64,000 nucleotides of DNA, taken from assembly GCA_039586575.1 (NCBI GenBank), contig JBDHKD010000016.1, positions 22,581 through 86,580 on the forward strand. The letters run 5' to 3'. This document shows positions 28,311 through 37,251 of this stretch, one piece after another. The notes beneath the pieces were generated by a model. That model was not told the DNA's origin. It ran no database searches and worked only from the letters and a program-made list of their open reading frames with translations. The DNA comes from G020344215 sp039586575. GTDB lineage: Bacteria > Gemmatimonadota > Gemmatimonadetes > Palauibacterales > KS3-K002. The first letter of the stretch is position 1, and the number at the start of each line of letters is the position of its first letter. The position numbers and the translations under genes were made by a program.

Positions 28311-29693
28311 TCAACGGTTCTCCAGAAGTCCGTATTTCTTCCGCTTCTCCCAGAGGTTCTTCCGGGAGATGCCGAGCTGCTCGGCGGCGCGCTGGATGCT
28401 GTCGTCGCAGGCGTCGAGGGTACGCTTGATGTATTCGCGCTCGGCATCGGCGAGCGTAAGTCCTTTAGGGACCGGGAAAGCGTCGGGGGAATCACCTTCG
28501 GGCGCCTGGGCCAGCTCGATGGATCCGAGCTCTGGGAGGTCGCTGGGCGTAAGCTCGGCACCATCGGCGAAGATCATGGCGCGCTCGATGACGTTGCGGA
28601 GCTCGCGGACGTTGCCGGGCCAGTCCCAGTCCTCGAGGGTCTGGAGGACGGCGGGGCTGATGCGGTCGACCTGCTTGCGGAACTCGCGGTTGAACACCTC
28701 GCGGAAGTGCTCGGCCAGGAGCGGCAGGTCGCTCTTTACGTCGCGGAGCGGTGGCAGGGCGTGGGTGGCGACGCTGACCCGGTAGTAGAGGTCGGCTCGG
28801 AACTCGCCCTGCTTGACCAGCTTCTCCAGGTCGCGGTTGGTGGCGGTGATGATGCGTTGACTGACCTCGATTTCCTCGGTGCCGCCCAAGCGGCGGAAGC
28901 GGCGCGACTCGAGGAAGTTGAGCAGCTTGGCTTGAAGCTCTTTCGAGAGGTCGCCGATCTCATCGAGGAAGAGGGTCCCGGTGTCAGCGACCTCGATCAA
29001 GCCGCGCTTCGATTCGCGGGCGTCGGTGAAGGCGCCCTTCTGATAGCCGAAGAGCTCCGCCTCGAGGAGCTGGGAAGGGAGGGCGGAGCAGTTGATCTCG
29101 ACGAAGCGGCCGGCCGAATGGGGGCTCGAGTAGTGGATCGTCCGCGCCACCAGGTTCTTGCCGGTCCCGCTCTCGCCCAGGAGAAGCACCGTAGGGCGCG
29201 GGATCTCGGCGACCCGGCGCACGAAGCTTCGGATCTCCTCGATCAGCGGGTGCTCGCCGAGGATGGCGCGCAGCGAGAACTCCTCCTGGCGGACCTTCTG
29301 GATCGAGGCGACCTCTTCGCGCAGCGGCCGCTCCTCGAGCGCCCGATGGAGCAGCGTGGTCAGCTCCTCCATGTTGACCGGCTTCGTCAGGTACTCGTTG
29401 GCGCCGGCCTTCAGGGCCTCGATCGCAGTCTCCAGATCCGCGTGGGCGGTGAGCACGAAGATGGGCAGGTGGGGATCGGACTGGCGCAATCGGCGGGTGA
29501 CCTCGATGCCGCTGACCCCCGGCATGACGAGATCGGTGATCACCGCGTCGGGCGGCTCCTCGGCACGGCGGTCGAACAGCGCCTGATGGCTATCGAAGAC
29601 CTCGTTACGGAACTTGCCAGCCTTGCCGAGGTTAGCGGCCAGCAGCTTGGCATAGGTGAGGTCGTCGTCGAGGATGTAGACTTTCGATATCAT
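28311..29693 (-). CDS. NtrC-family sigma-54-dependent response regulator
   Basis: Predicted 460 residues with the full family layout: receiver domain (acidic DDD at 9-11, phospho-acceptor D54 in VITDLVMPG, Lys in LTKP), AAA+ domain (~145-380) with Walker A GESGTGKN at 173-180 and an intact GAFTDA loop at 220-225 that contacts sigma-54, and a C-terminal Fis-type HTH (AAEQLGISRKNLWEKRKKYG). It should open sigma-54 promoters when phosphorylated. It is divergent from a receiver/Hpt/hybrid kinase cluster and lies upstream of the giant surface gene, whose promoter is a likely target. The family is certain; the target is inferred. Confidence 0.95.
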   Translation of the reverse strand: MISKVYILDDDLTYAKLLAANLGKAGKFRNEVFDSHQALFDRRAEEPPDAVITDLVMPGVSGIEVTRRLRQSDPHLPIFVLTAHADLETAIEALKAGANEYLTKPVNMEELTTLLHRALEERPLREEVASIQKVRQEEFSLRAILGEHPLIEEIRSFVRRVAEIPRPTVLLLGESGTGKNLVARTIHYSSPHSAGRFVEINCSALPSQLLEAELFGYQKGAFTDARESKRGLIEVADTGTLFLDEIGDLSKELQAKLLNFLESRRFRRLGGTEEIEVSQRIITATNRDLEKLVKQGEFRADLYYRVSVATHALPPLRDVKSDLPLLAEHFREVFNREFRKQVDRISPAVLQTLEDWDWPGNVRELRNVIERAMIFADGAELTPSDLPELGSIELAQAPEGDSPDAFPVPKGLTLADAEREYIKRTLDACDDSIQRAAEQLGISRKNLWEKRKKYGLLENR

Positions 29694-29772
29694 AAATGCA
29701 ATATTTGTCGAACGTTGCCGAAGTTACAAGTCCTGCTCCCCCCTCCTCGCCGCCGCCAATCGCAGGTTGCCC

Positions 29773-30156
29773 ATGGGTAACTCATTTCGTGTCGTCCTGG
29801 TCGATGATGACTCCGACCTCCGCAAGCTGGTGAAGCTGACCCTGGAATTCACGGCGGGCTGGGAAGTGACGGTGGCCGCTGACGGGGCCGAGGGCATCGA
29901 CGCCGTCCGCAAGATCAAGCCGGATCTGGCAGTGGTCGATCTGATGATGCCGGGGATGGACGGGTACGAGGTCTGCCGGCAACTCAAGGGCGACGCCGAG
30001 ACAGCCGACATACCTGTTGTGTTTCTGACGGCGCGCAAGGAATTGGACCCGGCGAAGCTCAAGGAGGTCGGTGCAGCGGGGGTCGTGGTGAAGCCGTTCG
30101 AGCCGGAGCAGCTGGCCGGGCGGTTGCGTGAACTGAGCGGAGGAGGGGAGTCTTAG
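29773..30156 (+). CDS. CheY-like single-domain response regulator
   Basis: Predicted 127 residues, a lone receiver: acidic residues DDD at 11-13, phospho-acceptor D56 in LAVVDLMMPGMDG, Thr in VVFLTARKE and Lys in VVVKPFEPEQL. ATG 29773 is preferred to a TTG at 29767 since AGG lies 6 bases upstream. No output domain, so it probably works as a phosphate shuttle or by binding a partner. Divergent from the sigma-54 regulator and directly followed by the Hpt gene. Confidence 0.9.
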   Translation: MGNSFRVVLVDDDSDLRKLVKLTLEFTAGWEVTVAADGAEGIDAVRKIKPDLAVVDLMMPGMDGYEVCRQLKGDAETADIPVVFLTARKELDPAKLKEVGAAGVVVKPFEPEQLAGRLRELSGGGES

Positions 30157-30528
30157 ATGTGCGCTATGCTTGAGCACGACCAGGACCCGGACGGGCTGCT
30201 GGCGGAGGTGCGCCGCGAGTTCTGTGATGGCCTGCCCGGTCGTCTGGAGACCCTGGAGACGGCGCTGGAGCGGCTGGCGGAAGGCTGCGACGCCGGCGCC
30301 GCTGACGCCTTTTATCGGGCGGCGCACAGTCTGAAGGGGACGGCAGCCTCGTTCGAGGCCGATGAGCTGGTGGGGCCGGCCACGGCTCTGGCGGATGTAG
30401 GTCTCGGCTGGTTCAAAGGCGGCGCGCTAGATAGCGCGGCGCTGGTAGCGGCGCGCCAACAGCTGGAGCGTTTGCGCGGGGCGGTGAAGCGTTACACGGC
30501 ACGGTTGGCGGGCGGCGCCGCGGGATGA
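30157..30528 (+). CDS. Hpt (histidine phosphotransfer) protein
   Basis: Predicted 123 residues. The four-helix Hpt signature AAHSLKGTAASF is present with phospho-accepting H57. The ATG directly follows the receiver stop, with AGGAGGGGAG upstream, and the 3' end overlaps the kinase start by 4 bp (ATGA). It is placed to pass phosphate between the hybrid kinase and a receiver (CheY-like or the NtrC-type regulator). Confidence 0.9.
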   Translation: MCAMLEHDQDPDGLLAEVRREFCDGLPGRLETLETALERLAEGCDAGAADAFYRAAHSLKGTAASFEADELVGPATALADVGLGWFKGGALDSAALVAARQQLERLRGAVKRYTARLAGGAAG

Positions 30529-32924
30529 ATCGAGAGTCGGGTAGCCGCAGTCGATGGGCCGCGCGGCTCGAGGTAGTCGCCGAGCTGGCCTGGCTGATCA
30601 ACACGACCTTCGATCTCGACGAGATCTTCCGGACGGCGATCCTCAAGATCAAGCAAGTGCTCGAGTTCAGGCGTGCGAGCGTCGTGCTGGTCGCGTACGA
30701 TCGCCGGACGTATCACCTGCACACGCTGTACGACGCGGCGCAGGGCGGCTTCGTCAAGGAGGAGGGAACGTTCCCGATCGGGCAGGGCCTGACCGGCAAG
30801 GCGATCCAGACGGGTGAAGCGATCCTGGTCAACGAGTTCGTCGGCACGGATGGGATCCGCACCGGCGGCGAGCAGAACGTGGCCGCGTTGATCGTACCGC
30901 TCCATGTCGGTGACCAGGTCATCGGTACGCTGAACTTCGGCGCCCAGGAAACGGTGAGGTTCACCGAGGACGACCTCGAGCTGGCCGGCCTGCTGGGTCG
31001 CCAGCTCGCCACCTCGCTCTACTACTCCCGGCTGCTCGCCACCATACAGGCCCAGCGCGAGGCGCTCGAGCGCGAGCACACGCGTGTGCGCTCGGAGCGG
31101 TCGCGCCTCGAGGCGCTCATCGATGCGAGCGACGCGGCGATCATGATGGTCAGCGACGAGCAGGTGACCTACGCCAACCGGGCGATGGCGGATCTGCTCG
31201 GACTGCCGCAGGAGGTCATCGTCGGCAGCCCGCTGGAGGAGATCAATCGGGTGCTGTCGCGCTCGTTTGCCGACGGCGAGGCGCTAACGGCGCAGATCCA
31301 CGCCTTGCAGAGTGGGAGCGCATCGTTACGCGATCGGGTCGAGCTGGTCTTTCCGCGAAAGCTCGTCTGCCAGCGAACGGTCGCGACAGTGAGAGGTGCG
31401 GAGGGCGAGGTGTTGGGCCACCTCATCCTGTACCGCGATGTGACGGCGGAGGCGGAAGCGGCGGCGGCGAAGAGCGAGTTCGTCTCGGTGGTGAGTCACG
31501 AGCTGCGGACGCCGCTGACTTCGGTCAAGACATCGCTCAACCTTCTGGCGCGCGGCGCCGCGGGCACGATCCCGGATAGTATCCTCGATCTGCTGGAGAT
31601 TGCGCTGCGCAACCTCGACCGCCTGATTCGGCTGGTCGACGATCTGCTGGACCTGTCGCGCATCGAGAGCGGTCGCGTCGTGACGAAGCTGGTGCCGATA
31701 TCGGTGGACGAGGCGGCGGTGCGGGCCGTCGATGCGGTAGCGGCCTTCGCCGAGGAACAACAGGTGTCCATCGAGCTCGACGACACCGACCCTGACACGC
31801 AGGTCATGGCGGACGCGGATCGGTTGCAACAAGTCATCGTCAACCTGCTGTCGAACGCGATCAAGTTCTCGCCGGCGGGCGGCCGGGTCGCGCTGAGCTG
31901 GTGGAAGCAGGCGGATCAAGCGGTGCTGAGGATCACCGATCAGGGCCCCGGTATACCGGCCGATCAGCTGGAGGAGATCTTCGAGAAGTTCCGCCAGCTC
32001 GAGCGGGCGGATACCCGAGAGCACGGCGGCGCCGGCCTGGGTCTCCCTATCTGCCGGGCGATCGTCGAGCAGTTCGGCGGCCACATGTGGGCCGAGAGCG
32101 GGGAGGGCCCGGGGGCGCGGTTCTTCGTCCGCCTGCGGTTGGCCTACGGAGAGCGGAAGATCGAAGAGCCGCCGCCGGGAATCGTGGCCGGCCCGAAACG
32201 GGTTCTGTTGGTGGAGAAGGATCCCGACCTGCTGCGGCTGTTGCAGGCGCAGTTCGAGGCCGAGGGGTGGGAGGCGGTTGGCGAGTCGCGCGGGGCGGAC
32301 GCGCTGGATCGACTGGCCGGGGCGGGCGTCGATATCGTGGTGGCGGGCCTGGAGCTGGTAGACATGCACGGGCTGGAGCTGATGCAGAGGCTGAGGAGCT
32401 CGCCGGCCAGCGCGGACATCCCGGCGCTGCTCACCGGGCCCGGTGGTGACGAGAGCCAGGCGGTGGCGTTTGGCGCCGACGGCTGGTTGGTGGGTGATGC
32501 CGATGCCCTGATGGCGCAGGCGGAGCGTCTGATCGCCGCTCCGCGGCGGCGCGTGGTGATGCTGATCGAAGATGACCCGGCGGTCCGTTCGGTGGTGGCT
32601 CGCGGCTTGAGGCGCGCGGGTCTCGCCTGCCTGGAGGTCGCGACCGGAGAGGCGGGCTTGGATCTCGCTCGTCAGCGTGCGCCCGACGTCTTGCTGGCCG
32701 ATGTCGAGCTGCCCGGTAAGGGCGGGCTGGAGGTGTTGCGAGAGTTCCGCCAAGATCCCAGACTGGCCGATGTTCCGGCCATCGTGATAACGGGTCACGC
32801 GAGTGCGGAAACGCTAGCGGCGATCGAGGCGCAGCAGGCTTTCGTTGTAACGAAGCCGTTCGGCGTGGCAACGGTGTTACGGGAGGTCGAGCGTGCCATC
32901 GGGCCTAGTGCCGGGGCCGGCTAG
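30525..32924 (+). CDS. Hybrid sensor histidine kinase (GAF-PAS-HisKA-HATPase-REC-REC)
   Basis: Predicted 799 residues, no membrane helix, so a cytoplasmic sensor. Order: GAF (~20-170), PAS (~190-300), HisKA with H325 in SHELRTPL, HATPase with NAIKFSPAGG, DQGPGIP and GGAGLGL boxes, receiver 1 (~555-665) and receiver 2 (~680-795). Receiver 2 has phospho-acceptor D726 (LLADVELPG) and the Lys in VVTKPF. Receiver 1 has Gly608 where the Asp should be (VVAGLELVDMHG), so it is probably a pseudo-receiver. With the adjoining Hpt and receiver genes it forms a phosphorelay. Ligand unknown. Confidence 0.93.
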   Translation: MNRESGSRSRWAARLEVVAELAWLINTTFDLDEIFRTAILKIKQVLEFRRASVVLVAYDRRTYHLHTLYDAAQGGFVKEEGTFPIGQGLTGKAIQTGEAILVNEFVGTDGIRTGGEQNVAALIVPLHVGDQVIGTLNFGAQETVRFTEDDLELAGLLGRQLATSLYYSRLLATIQAQREALEREHTRVRSERSRLEALIDASDAAIMMVSDEQVTYANRAMADLLGLPQEVIVGSPLEEINRVLSRSFADGEALTAQIHALQSGSASLRDRVELVFPRKLVCQRTVATVRGAEGEVLGHLILYRDVTAEAEAAAAKSEFVSVVSHELRTPLTSVKTSLNLLARGAAGTIPDSILDLLEIALRNLDRLIRLVDDLLDLSRIESGRVVTKLVPISVDEAAVRAVDAVAAFAEEQQVSIELDDTDPDTQVMADADRLQQVIVNLLSNAIKFSPAGGRVALSWWKQADQAVLRITDQGPGIPADQLEEIFEKFRQLERADTREHGGAGLGLPICRAIVEQFGGHMWAESGEGPGARFFVRLRLAYGERKIEEPPPGIVAGPKRVLLVEKDPDLLRLLQAQFEAEGWEAVGESRGADALDRLAGAGVDIVVAGLELVDMHGLELMQRLRSSPASADIPALLTGPGGDESQAVAFGADGWLVGDADALMAQAERLIAAPRRRVVMLIEDDPAVRSVVARGLRRAGLACLEVATGEAGLDLARQRAPDVLLADVELPGKGGLEVLREFRQDPRLADVPAIVITGHASAETLAAIEAQQAFVVTKPFGVATVLREVERAIGPSAGAG

Positions 32925-32971
32925 GATATCGTGACGACCGGGATCACGTTCGGATAGGAATGGGAGTGAAG

Positions 32972-34798
32972 ATGGAACAGATAGTCGAGTGCGTACCGAA
33001 CTTCTCCGAAGGTCGGAACGATGCGGTGATAAAGGAAATCACCGACGTGATCGAAGGTGCCCTTGGCATCACGCTGCTGGACGTCGATCCGGGACGCGAC
33101 ACGAATCGAACCGTAGTGACGTTCGTCGGAGCACCGCAAGCGGTGTCGGAAGCGGCGTTCCGTGCGGTGAAGCGCGCGGCAGAAGTCATCGACATGCGGA
33201 AGCACCAGGGCGCCCACCCGCGCTTCGGCGCCACTGACGTCTGCCCCTTCGTCCCGGTGGCCGGAGTGACGATGGACGACTGTGTGGAGATCGCCCGCGC
33301 GGTGGGCGAACGCATCGGCGCGGAGCTTGGCATACCGATCTATCTATACGAGCACGCGGCGACTCGGCCCGAGCGTAGAAATCTGGCGAAGGTGCGGGCC
33401 GGCGAATACGAGGGGCTGGCGGAGAAGCTCAAGGATCCGGATTGGAAGCCCGACTTCGGTCCAACCACGTTCAATCCGGGCGCCGGCGCCACCGCCGTCG
33501 GTGCGCGAGAGTTCCTGATCGCCTACAACATCGACCTGAATACCACCGACCGGCGTTACGCGAACGAAATCGCTTACGTGCTGCGGGAGCGCGGGCGCTG
33601 GAAACGACGGGGCAATACCGAACCCTTCTACTACAAGGGCGAGGTCGTGCGGTTTCCGGAGGACGGTAGCTACCCGTGTGGCCCGTGCGACTTCGTCGCG
33701 GGCTCGTTCGATGAGCTCGCCCAGCACTACAGTGAAGTCCACGGCGGTGATCTACGGCAGCGCTACGAGGATCTGGGGATCGATCCCGCCAACCCCAGCG
33801 GCCCGGTCTTCACCGACGGCATGTTCGGGCAGGTGAAGGCGATCGGCTGGGTGATCGATGACTACAAGCGTGCACAGATCAGCATGAACCTCACGGACTA
33901 CAAGGTGAGTCCGCCGCACGCAGTGCTCGAGGCCGCCAGGGAGGAGGCGCGCAAGAGAGGGATTACCGTCACCGGCTCGGAGATCGTCGGCGTAGTGCCC
34001 TACGCGGCGATGCGCGAGTCGGCGAAGTACTACCTTAAGCGGATGCGGAAGTCGAGCGGCCTGCCCGTTCCCGATCTAATGGAGACGGCGATCCAGTCGA
34101 TGGGCCTCAGGGATGTGGCTCCGTTCGAGGCGGAGGAGAAGATCCTGGGCATGCCGCGTGTGGATGGACCACTCGTGATGCGCCCGACCTTCGACTTCGT
34201 GGATGAGGTGTCGCGGGACACCCCGGCGCCCGGCGGCGGTTCGGTAGCCGCTCTGGCTGGTGCGCTGGGCGGCGCGCTGGCGGGGATGGTGGCCAACCTG
34301 TCGGTCGGCAAGGGCGAGTTCGACGAGCACTACGATACGCTTTGCTCGATCGCCGAGCGCGCCCAGGAGGTGAAAGACGACCTGGTGCGCGGGGTCGATG
34401 AGGATACCCGGGCGTTCGACTCGGTGATCGAGGCGATGCGGATGCCGAAAGACACCGAGGCCGAGAGGGCGGAGCGTGCCGCGGCGATGGAAGAGGGGTA
34501 CAAGGCGGCGACGCGCGTGCCGCTCGGCACCGCGGAACGGTGTCGTGACGCCCTGCTACTTTGTCGGGAGATGGCGGAGCTGGCCGACCCGGAGATGGTC
34601 AGCGATGTGGGGACCGGTGCCCACATGGCGCGGGCGGGCGCCTACGCCGCTGCTTATAACGTGCGTATCAACCTGCGCCACATCTCGGATGCAGGCTTCA
34701 ATAGAGAGGTGCGGGAACGGGTCGATGTAATCCTGGTGGAGTGCGACGAGCTGGCGGCGGCCGCCGTGGACAAGGTCGAGGAGGTGTTGGGAGAGTGA
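32972..34798 (+). CDS. Bifunctional glutamate formiminotransferase / formimidoyl-THF cyclodeaminase
   Basis: Predicted 608 residues. The start MEQIVECVPNFSEGRN at 32972 follows GGGAG; an ATG 12 bases earlier is in frame. Residues ~1-330 are the formiminotransferase domains (RFGATDVCPFVPV, FGQVKAIGW), and ~400-608 the cyclodeaminase domain with TPAPGGGSVAALAGALGGAL. Together they move the formimino group of N-formimino-glutamate (histidine breakdown) to tetrahydrofolate and cyclise it. An extra ~60 residues (~205-268) interrupt the first part and hold C236-x2-C239-x12-H252-x4-H257, a C2H2 zinc-finger pattern that is unusual for this enzyme. No other hut gene is adjacent. Confidence 0.9.
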   Translation: MEQIVECVPNFSEGRNDAVIKEITDVIEGALGITLLDVDPGRDTNRTVVTFVGAPQAVSEAAFRAVKRAAEVIDMRKHQGAHPRFGATDVCPFVPVAGVTMDDCVEIARAVGERIGAELGIPIYLYEHAATRPERRNLAKVRAGEYEGLAEKLKDPDWKPDFGPTTFNPGAGATAVGAREFLIAYNIDLNTTDRRYANEIAYVLRERGRWKRRGNTEPFYYKGEVVRFPEDGSYPCGPCDFVAGSFDELAQHYSEVHGGDLRQRYEDLGIDPANPSGPVFTDGMFGQVKAIGWVIDDYKRAQISMNLTDYKVSPPHAVLEAAREEARKRGITVTGSEIVGVVPYAAMRESAKYYLKRMRKSSGLPVPDLMETAIQSMGLRDVAPFEAEEKILGMPRVDGPLVMRPTFDFVDEVSRDTPAPGGGSVAALAGALGGALAGMVANLSVGKGEFDEHYDTLCSIAERAQEVKDDLVRGVDEDTRAFDSVIEAMRMPKDTEAERAERAAAMEEGYKAATRVPLGTAERCRDALLLCREMAELADPEMVSDVGTGAHMARAGAYAAAYNVRINLRHISDAGFNREVRERVDVILVECDELAAAAVDKVEEVLGE

Positions 34799-34881
34799 GG
34801 GGAATCGGGAGTAAGTGAGTAATCGAGTAGTTGAACACTAGAGTACTCGAATTCAGAATAGCATCCGGTCTCGGTTCCCAG

Positions 34882-35163
34882 TCAGGTCATCCCGAGGCGT
34901 TCGACGAGAGCGGCGACCCAGTGCTTCCACTCGTCGACGGCCGCCTCCTCGTCGGCGAGATAGGCGACGGCGAGCCCGCTGGGCAGCTCGAGCTCGACGC
35001 GACACGAGCCGCTGGCGGCGCTGACCCGGAAGGCGGTACCGGGGCCCAGGTCGGGCGGCGGTCGCACGTCGCGGATGTGCGCTTCGCCGGCCGCCTCGCT
35101 GAGGTCGGCGAGCGCCTGTTGGAGCTCGGCCTGGAGCAATAGCGCGGCCTCGTGTGGAAGCAT
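34882..35163 (-). CDS. Small hypothetical protein
   Basis: 93 residues, with a helical N-terminus (HEAALLLQAELQQALADLSE), a beta-rich middle and an acidic region near EEAAVDEWKHW. No signal peptide or known motif. No clear ribosome site before the ATG at 35163. It lies alone on the minus strand between the FTCD gene and a short membrane-protein gene. Amino-acid composition and lack of low-complexity suggest it is real; function is unknown. Confidence 0.5.
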   Translation of the reverse strand: MLPHEAALLLQAELQQALADLSEAAGEAHIRDVRPPPDLGPGTAFRVSAASGSCRVELELPSGLAVAYLADEEAAVDEWKHWVAALVERLGMT

Positions 35164-35305
35164 CGTGAGGCAAACTGGCGGGAATGCTGGATTTTGTCTA
35201 GCTTACAAGGTTGGCCGACAGGCCGGACTCCCCCCCGCCGAAACAGGCGCCAAAGGTCCAAACGAGTTCACTCATGACAGTTCACTCTATCAGGCGGAGG
35301 CCCTG

Positions 35306-35743
35306 ATGCCACGTCGTCCAACGCTCGAAGTCGTTGTACTCATAGCAGCTCTGCTGGCCGATGCCGCGGTCCTGTACTTCGGCGAGGAGCCGGCGGCTCG
35401 GCTGAGCCTCGGGCTCCTCTTGCTCGCGCCGATCGTCTGGGCATCGGCGCGGCTCGGTGTGGTCGAGCTCGTCACCAAGTCCCCGTCCGACAAGGTGCAC
35501 AAGCGTCGCTTCGTGGCACTGCGTTCCCAGGTCCAGCAGCTTCTCGATGAGATCCGGCGACTGAACTGGATGGCAGTGGACGCCGAACGCGGCTTCCGCA
35601 GCCGAGAGACGGCGCTTCGTGAGATGGACAAGATCGAGGGCCGGCTGAAAGCGCTGATCGAGGAGATCCGCGGAACCGCCGGGCAGATGTCGGCGGAGCA
35701 GGAGAATGCCGCGGCGAGCGAGCGAGAGAGTGCGGACCGCTAG
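35306..35743 (+). CDS. Small membrane protein, paralogue of the 37.3-37.9 kb protein
   Basis: 145 residues. ATG 35306 follows GGAGG by 6 bases. Two hydrophobic helices (VVVLIAALLADAAVLYF and LGLLLLAPIVWASARLG), then a cytoplasmic coiled-coil-like region (RSQVQQLLDEIRRLNWMAVD, EMDKIEGRLKALIEEIRG). The same plan, with similar spacing and an RS-x-x-LL-x-x-x-R-x-(M/L)N-x-(M/I)A-x-D-type core, occurs in the product of 37252-37920 on the other strand. Followed 34 bp later by an Hpt-like gene on the same strand. Unknown function. Confidence 0.75.
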   Translation: MPRRPTLEVVVLIAALLADAAVLYFGEEPAARLSLGLLLLAPIVWASARLGVVELVTKSPSDKVHKRRFVALRSQVQQLLDEIRRLNWMAVDAERGFRSRETALREMDKIEGRLKALIEEIRGTAGQMSAEQENAAASERESADR

Positions 35744-35777
35744 GGCCCATCTTTCCTGACCGCCAGCCTGATCGTCT

Positions 35778-37235
35778 ATGAGCCCCAGCCTACTGGAGAT
35801 CTTCGCCGCTGACGCGCGTAAGTACCTGGGTCGCCTGCGAGAGGCGATGGGTACCGAGGGCCAGGCGGATGTCGACGCTTTGCGTCGTGCGGCGCGTCGC
35901 CTCCATCACGCCGCGGTGCTGGCCAACCACGACCCGGTGGCCCATGCCGCGACAGCCCTGCAGAAGGCCGCCGTTCAGGTGATCGGCGGCAAGCGGCAAT
36001 GGTCGGACGACTTGGGTGCCGCGACGGAGGTCGTGATACGCGAGTTGGATAGCGTGGTCGGGGCCCTGCCGAAAGGTGATCGCGAGGCGGAGGCCCGGCT
36101 GCGAAGCGCGGCGGACGCGCTGACCGGCGAACCGGCGACGATCACACCGGCTGGCGACACGGCCGGCGCGGACCCGGCGGCGGTCACGCTGGAGGTCGAT
36201 CGCGATGAGGCGGATGTCGTTCTGGCGGGATTGATCGCGGATCTCGGGGACGCCGTCGAGCGTCTCGAGAACGACCCGCGCGACCGGGAGCCGCTCAAGA
36301 CGATGCTCAGGAAGATACGCCGCTTGCGCGAACTGGAGCGGGTCGAGGTGCTGTCGCCCGAGGACAAGGCACTGAGCGCGGTTGAAGAGCTTATCCTGCA
36401 GATCGCCGATCTCAACGCGACGGTCGGTCCCGGCTACCTGACCGTCTTCCGTCACGCGCGTGAGGTGCTCGAGGGGATGCGGGCCGACGACCAGGCCGCG
36501 CCCGCCGTCGATCGGGTGGGCGGCCGCGCCGTCGAGGTCGACCGGCTGAAAGAGAGCGTGATGGAGAAGGTGCGGCGGGCGCGACAGGTCGTCTGGGTCA
36601 GCGATCTGTTCTTTCCCGAGGGGCCGCATATCGTTGCTTGTCCGGTAGCGACGGAACAGGGGGGATCACCCGAACGCTACTTCCTGCAGGAAGCGACGCA
36701 GCGTCTCGAGCGCAGCGAGAACCTGCGCCGCACGATGCTCGAGTCGAACACCGAGCAGATGCGGCTGGCCGGGGAATCGCTGGCCAACACACTGCGCCAT
36801 CTGCGTGAACGCGCGGCGGCTTTCAACCACATGAAGATGGGGCGCGTCGCGCGCCGCGCCGCAGCGGCGCTGCGCGCTCAGCTGGTTCGACCACCGGCGC
36901 AGCTGAAGGCACTGGCGACGGGTTTCGGGCCGGTGTTCACCAACCTGCGTGTTTACCTGGAAACGGATGACGAGCGCGCGCGCCTGCGCGCCGTCGGCGA
37001 TGCGGAGGAGGCGCTTCACCGGGCGATCGCCGGTGGACAGGTGGAGGCCGTGGTTCCGGCCGCGGCGGAGTTCGACCCGGATGCCGCTTTGCAGCAGGCA
37101 CTCGCGTTGCGGACGCGCATCGATGAACGTCTAAAACAGCTGACCGGACCGGCGGCGGAGGATATGCGGCACGACCTGGAAGAGTTGTTCGACTTGATCG
37201 CGCAATACGTGTCGGCTGCAGCGGAAAGGCACTAG
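35778..37235 (+). CDS. Protein with Hpt-like N-terminal helical domain, unknown function
   Basis: 485 residues, no signal peptide or membrane helix. The N-terminal ~100 residues (LEIFAADARKYLGRLREA, RRLHHAAVLANHDPVAHAAT) resemble an Hpt bundle in helix pattern, with H-H-A-A where Hpt domains have H-x-L-K-G; the usual KG is lost. The middle and C-terminal parts are Glu/Arg-rich helices (e.g. TQRLERSENLRRTMLESNTE). The start ATG has no strong ribosome site. Its two flanking genes encode paralogous small membrane proteins, so it may form a soluble partner of them. Phosphotransfer activity is uncertain. Confidence 0.7.
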   Translation: MSPSLLEIFAADARKYLGRLREAMGTEGQADVDALRRAARRLHHAAVLANHDPVAHAATALQKAAVQVIGGKRQWSDDLGAATEVVIRELDSVVGALPKGDREAEARLRSAADALTGEPATITPAGDTAGADPAAVTLEVDRDEADVVLAGLIADLGDAVERLENDPRDREPLKTMLRKIRRLRELERVEVLSPEDKALSAVEELILQIADLNATVGPGYLTVFRHAREVLEGMRADDQAAPAVDRVGGRAVEVDRLKESVMEKVRRARQVVWVSDLFFPEGPHIVACPVATEQGGSPERYFLQEATQRLERSENLRRTMLESNTEQMRLAGESLANTLRHLRERAAAFNHMKMGRVARRAAAALRAQLVRPPAQLKALATGFGPVFTNLRVYLETDDERARLRAVGDAEEALHRAIAGGQVEAVVPAAAEFDPDAALQQALALRTRIDERLKQLTGPAAEDMRHDLEELFDLIAQYVSAAAERH

Positions 37236-37251
37236 GCAGGCGGTTCACTTC

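Noticed and set aside
28266..29780. Plus-strand gene opposite the NtrC-type regulator
   Set aside because: No recognisable motif; the minus strand encodes a complete receiver/AAA+/HTH protein with all signature residues.
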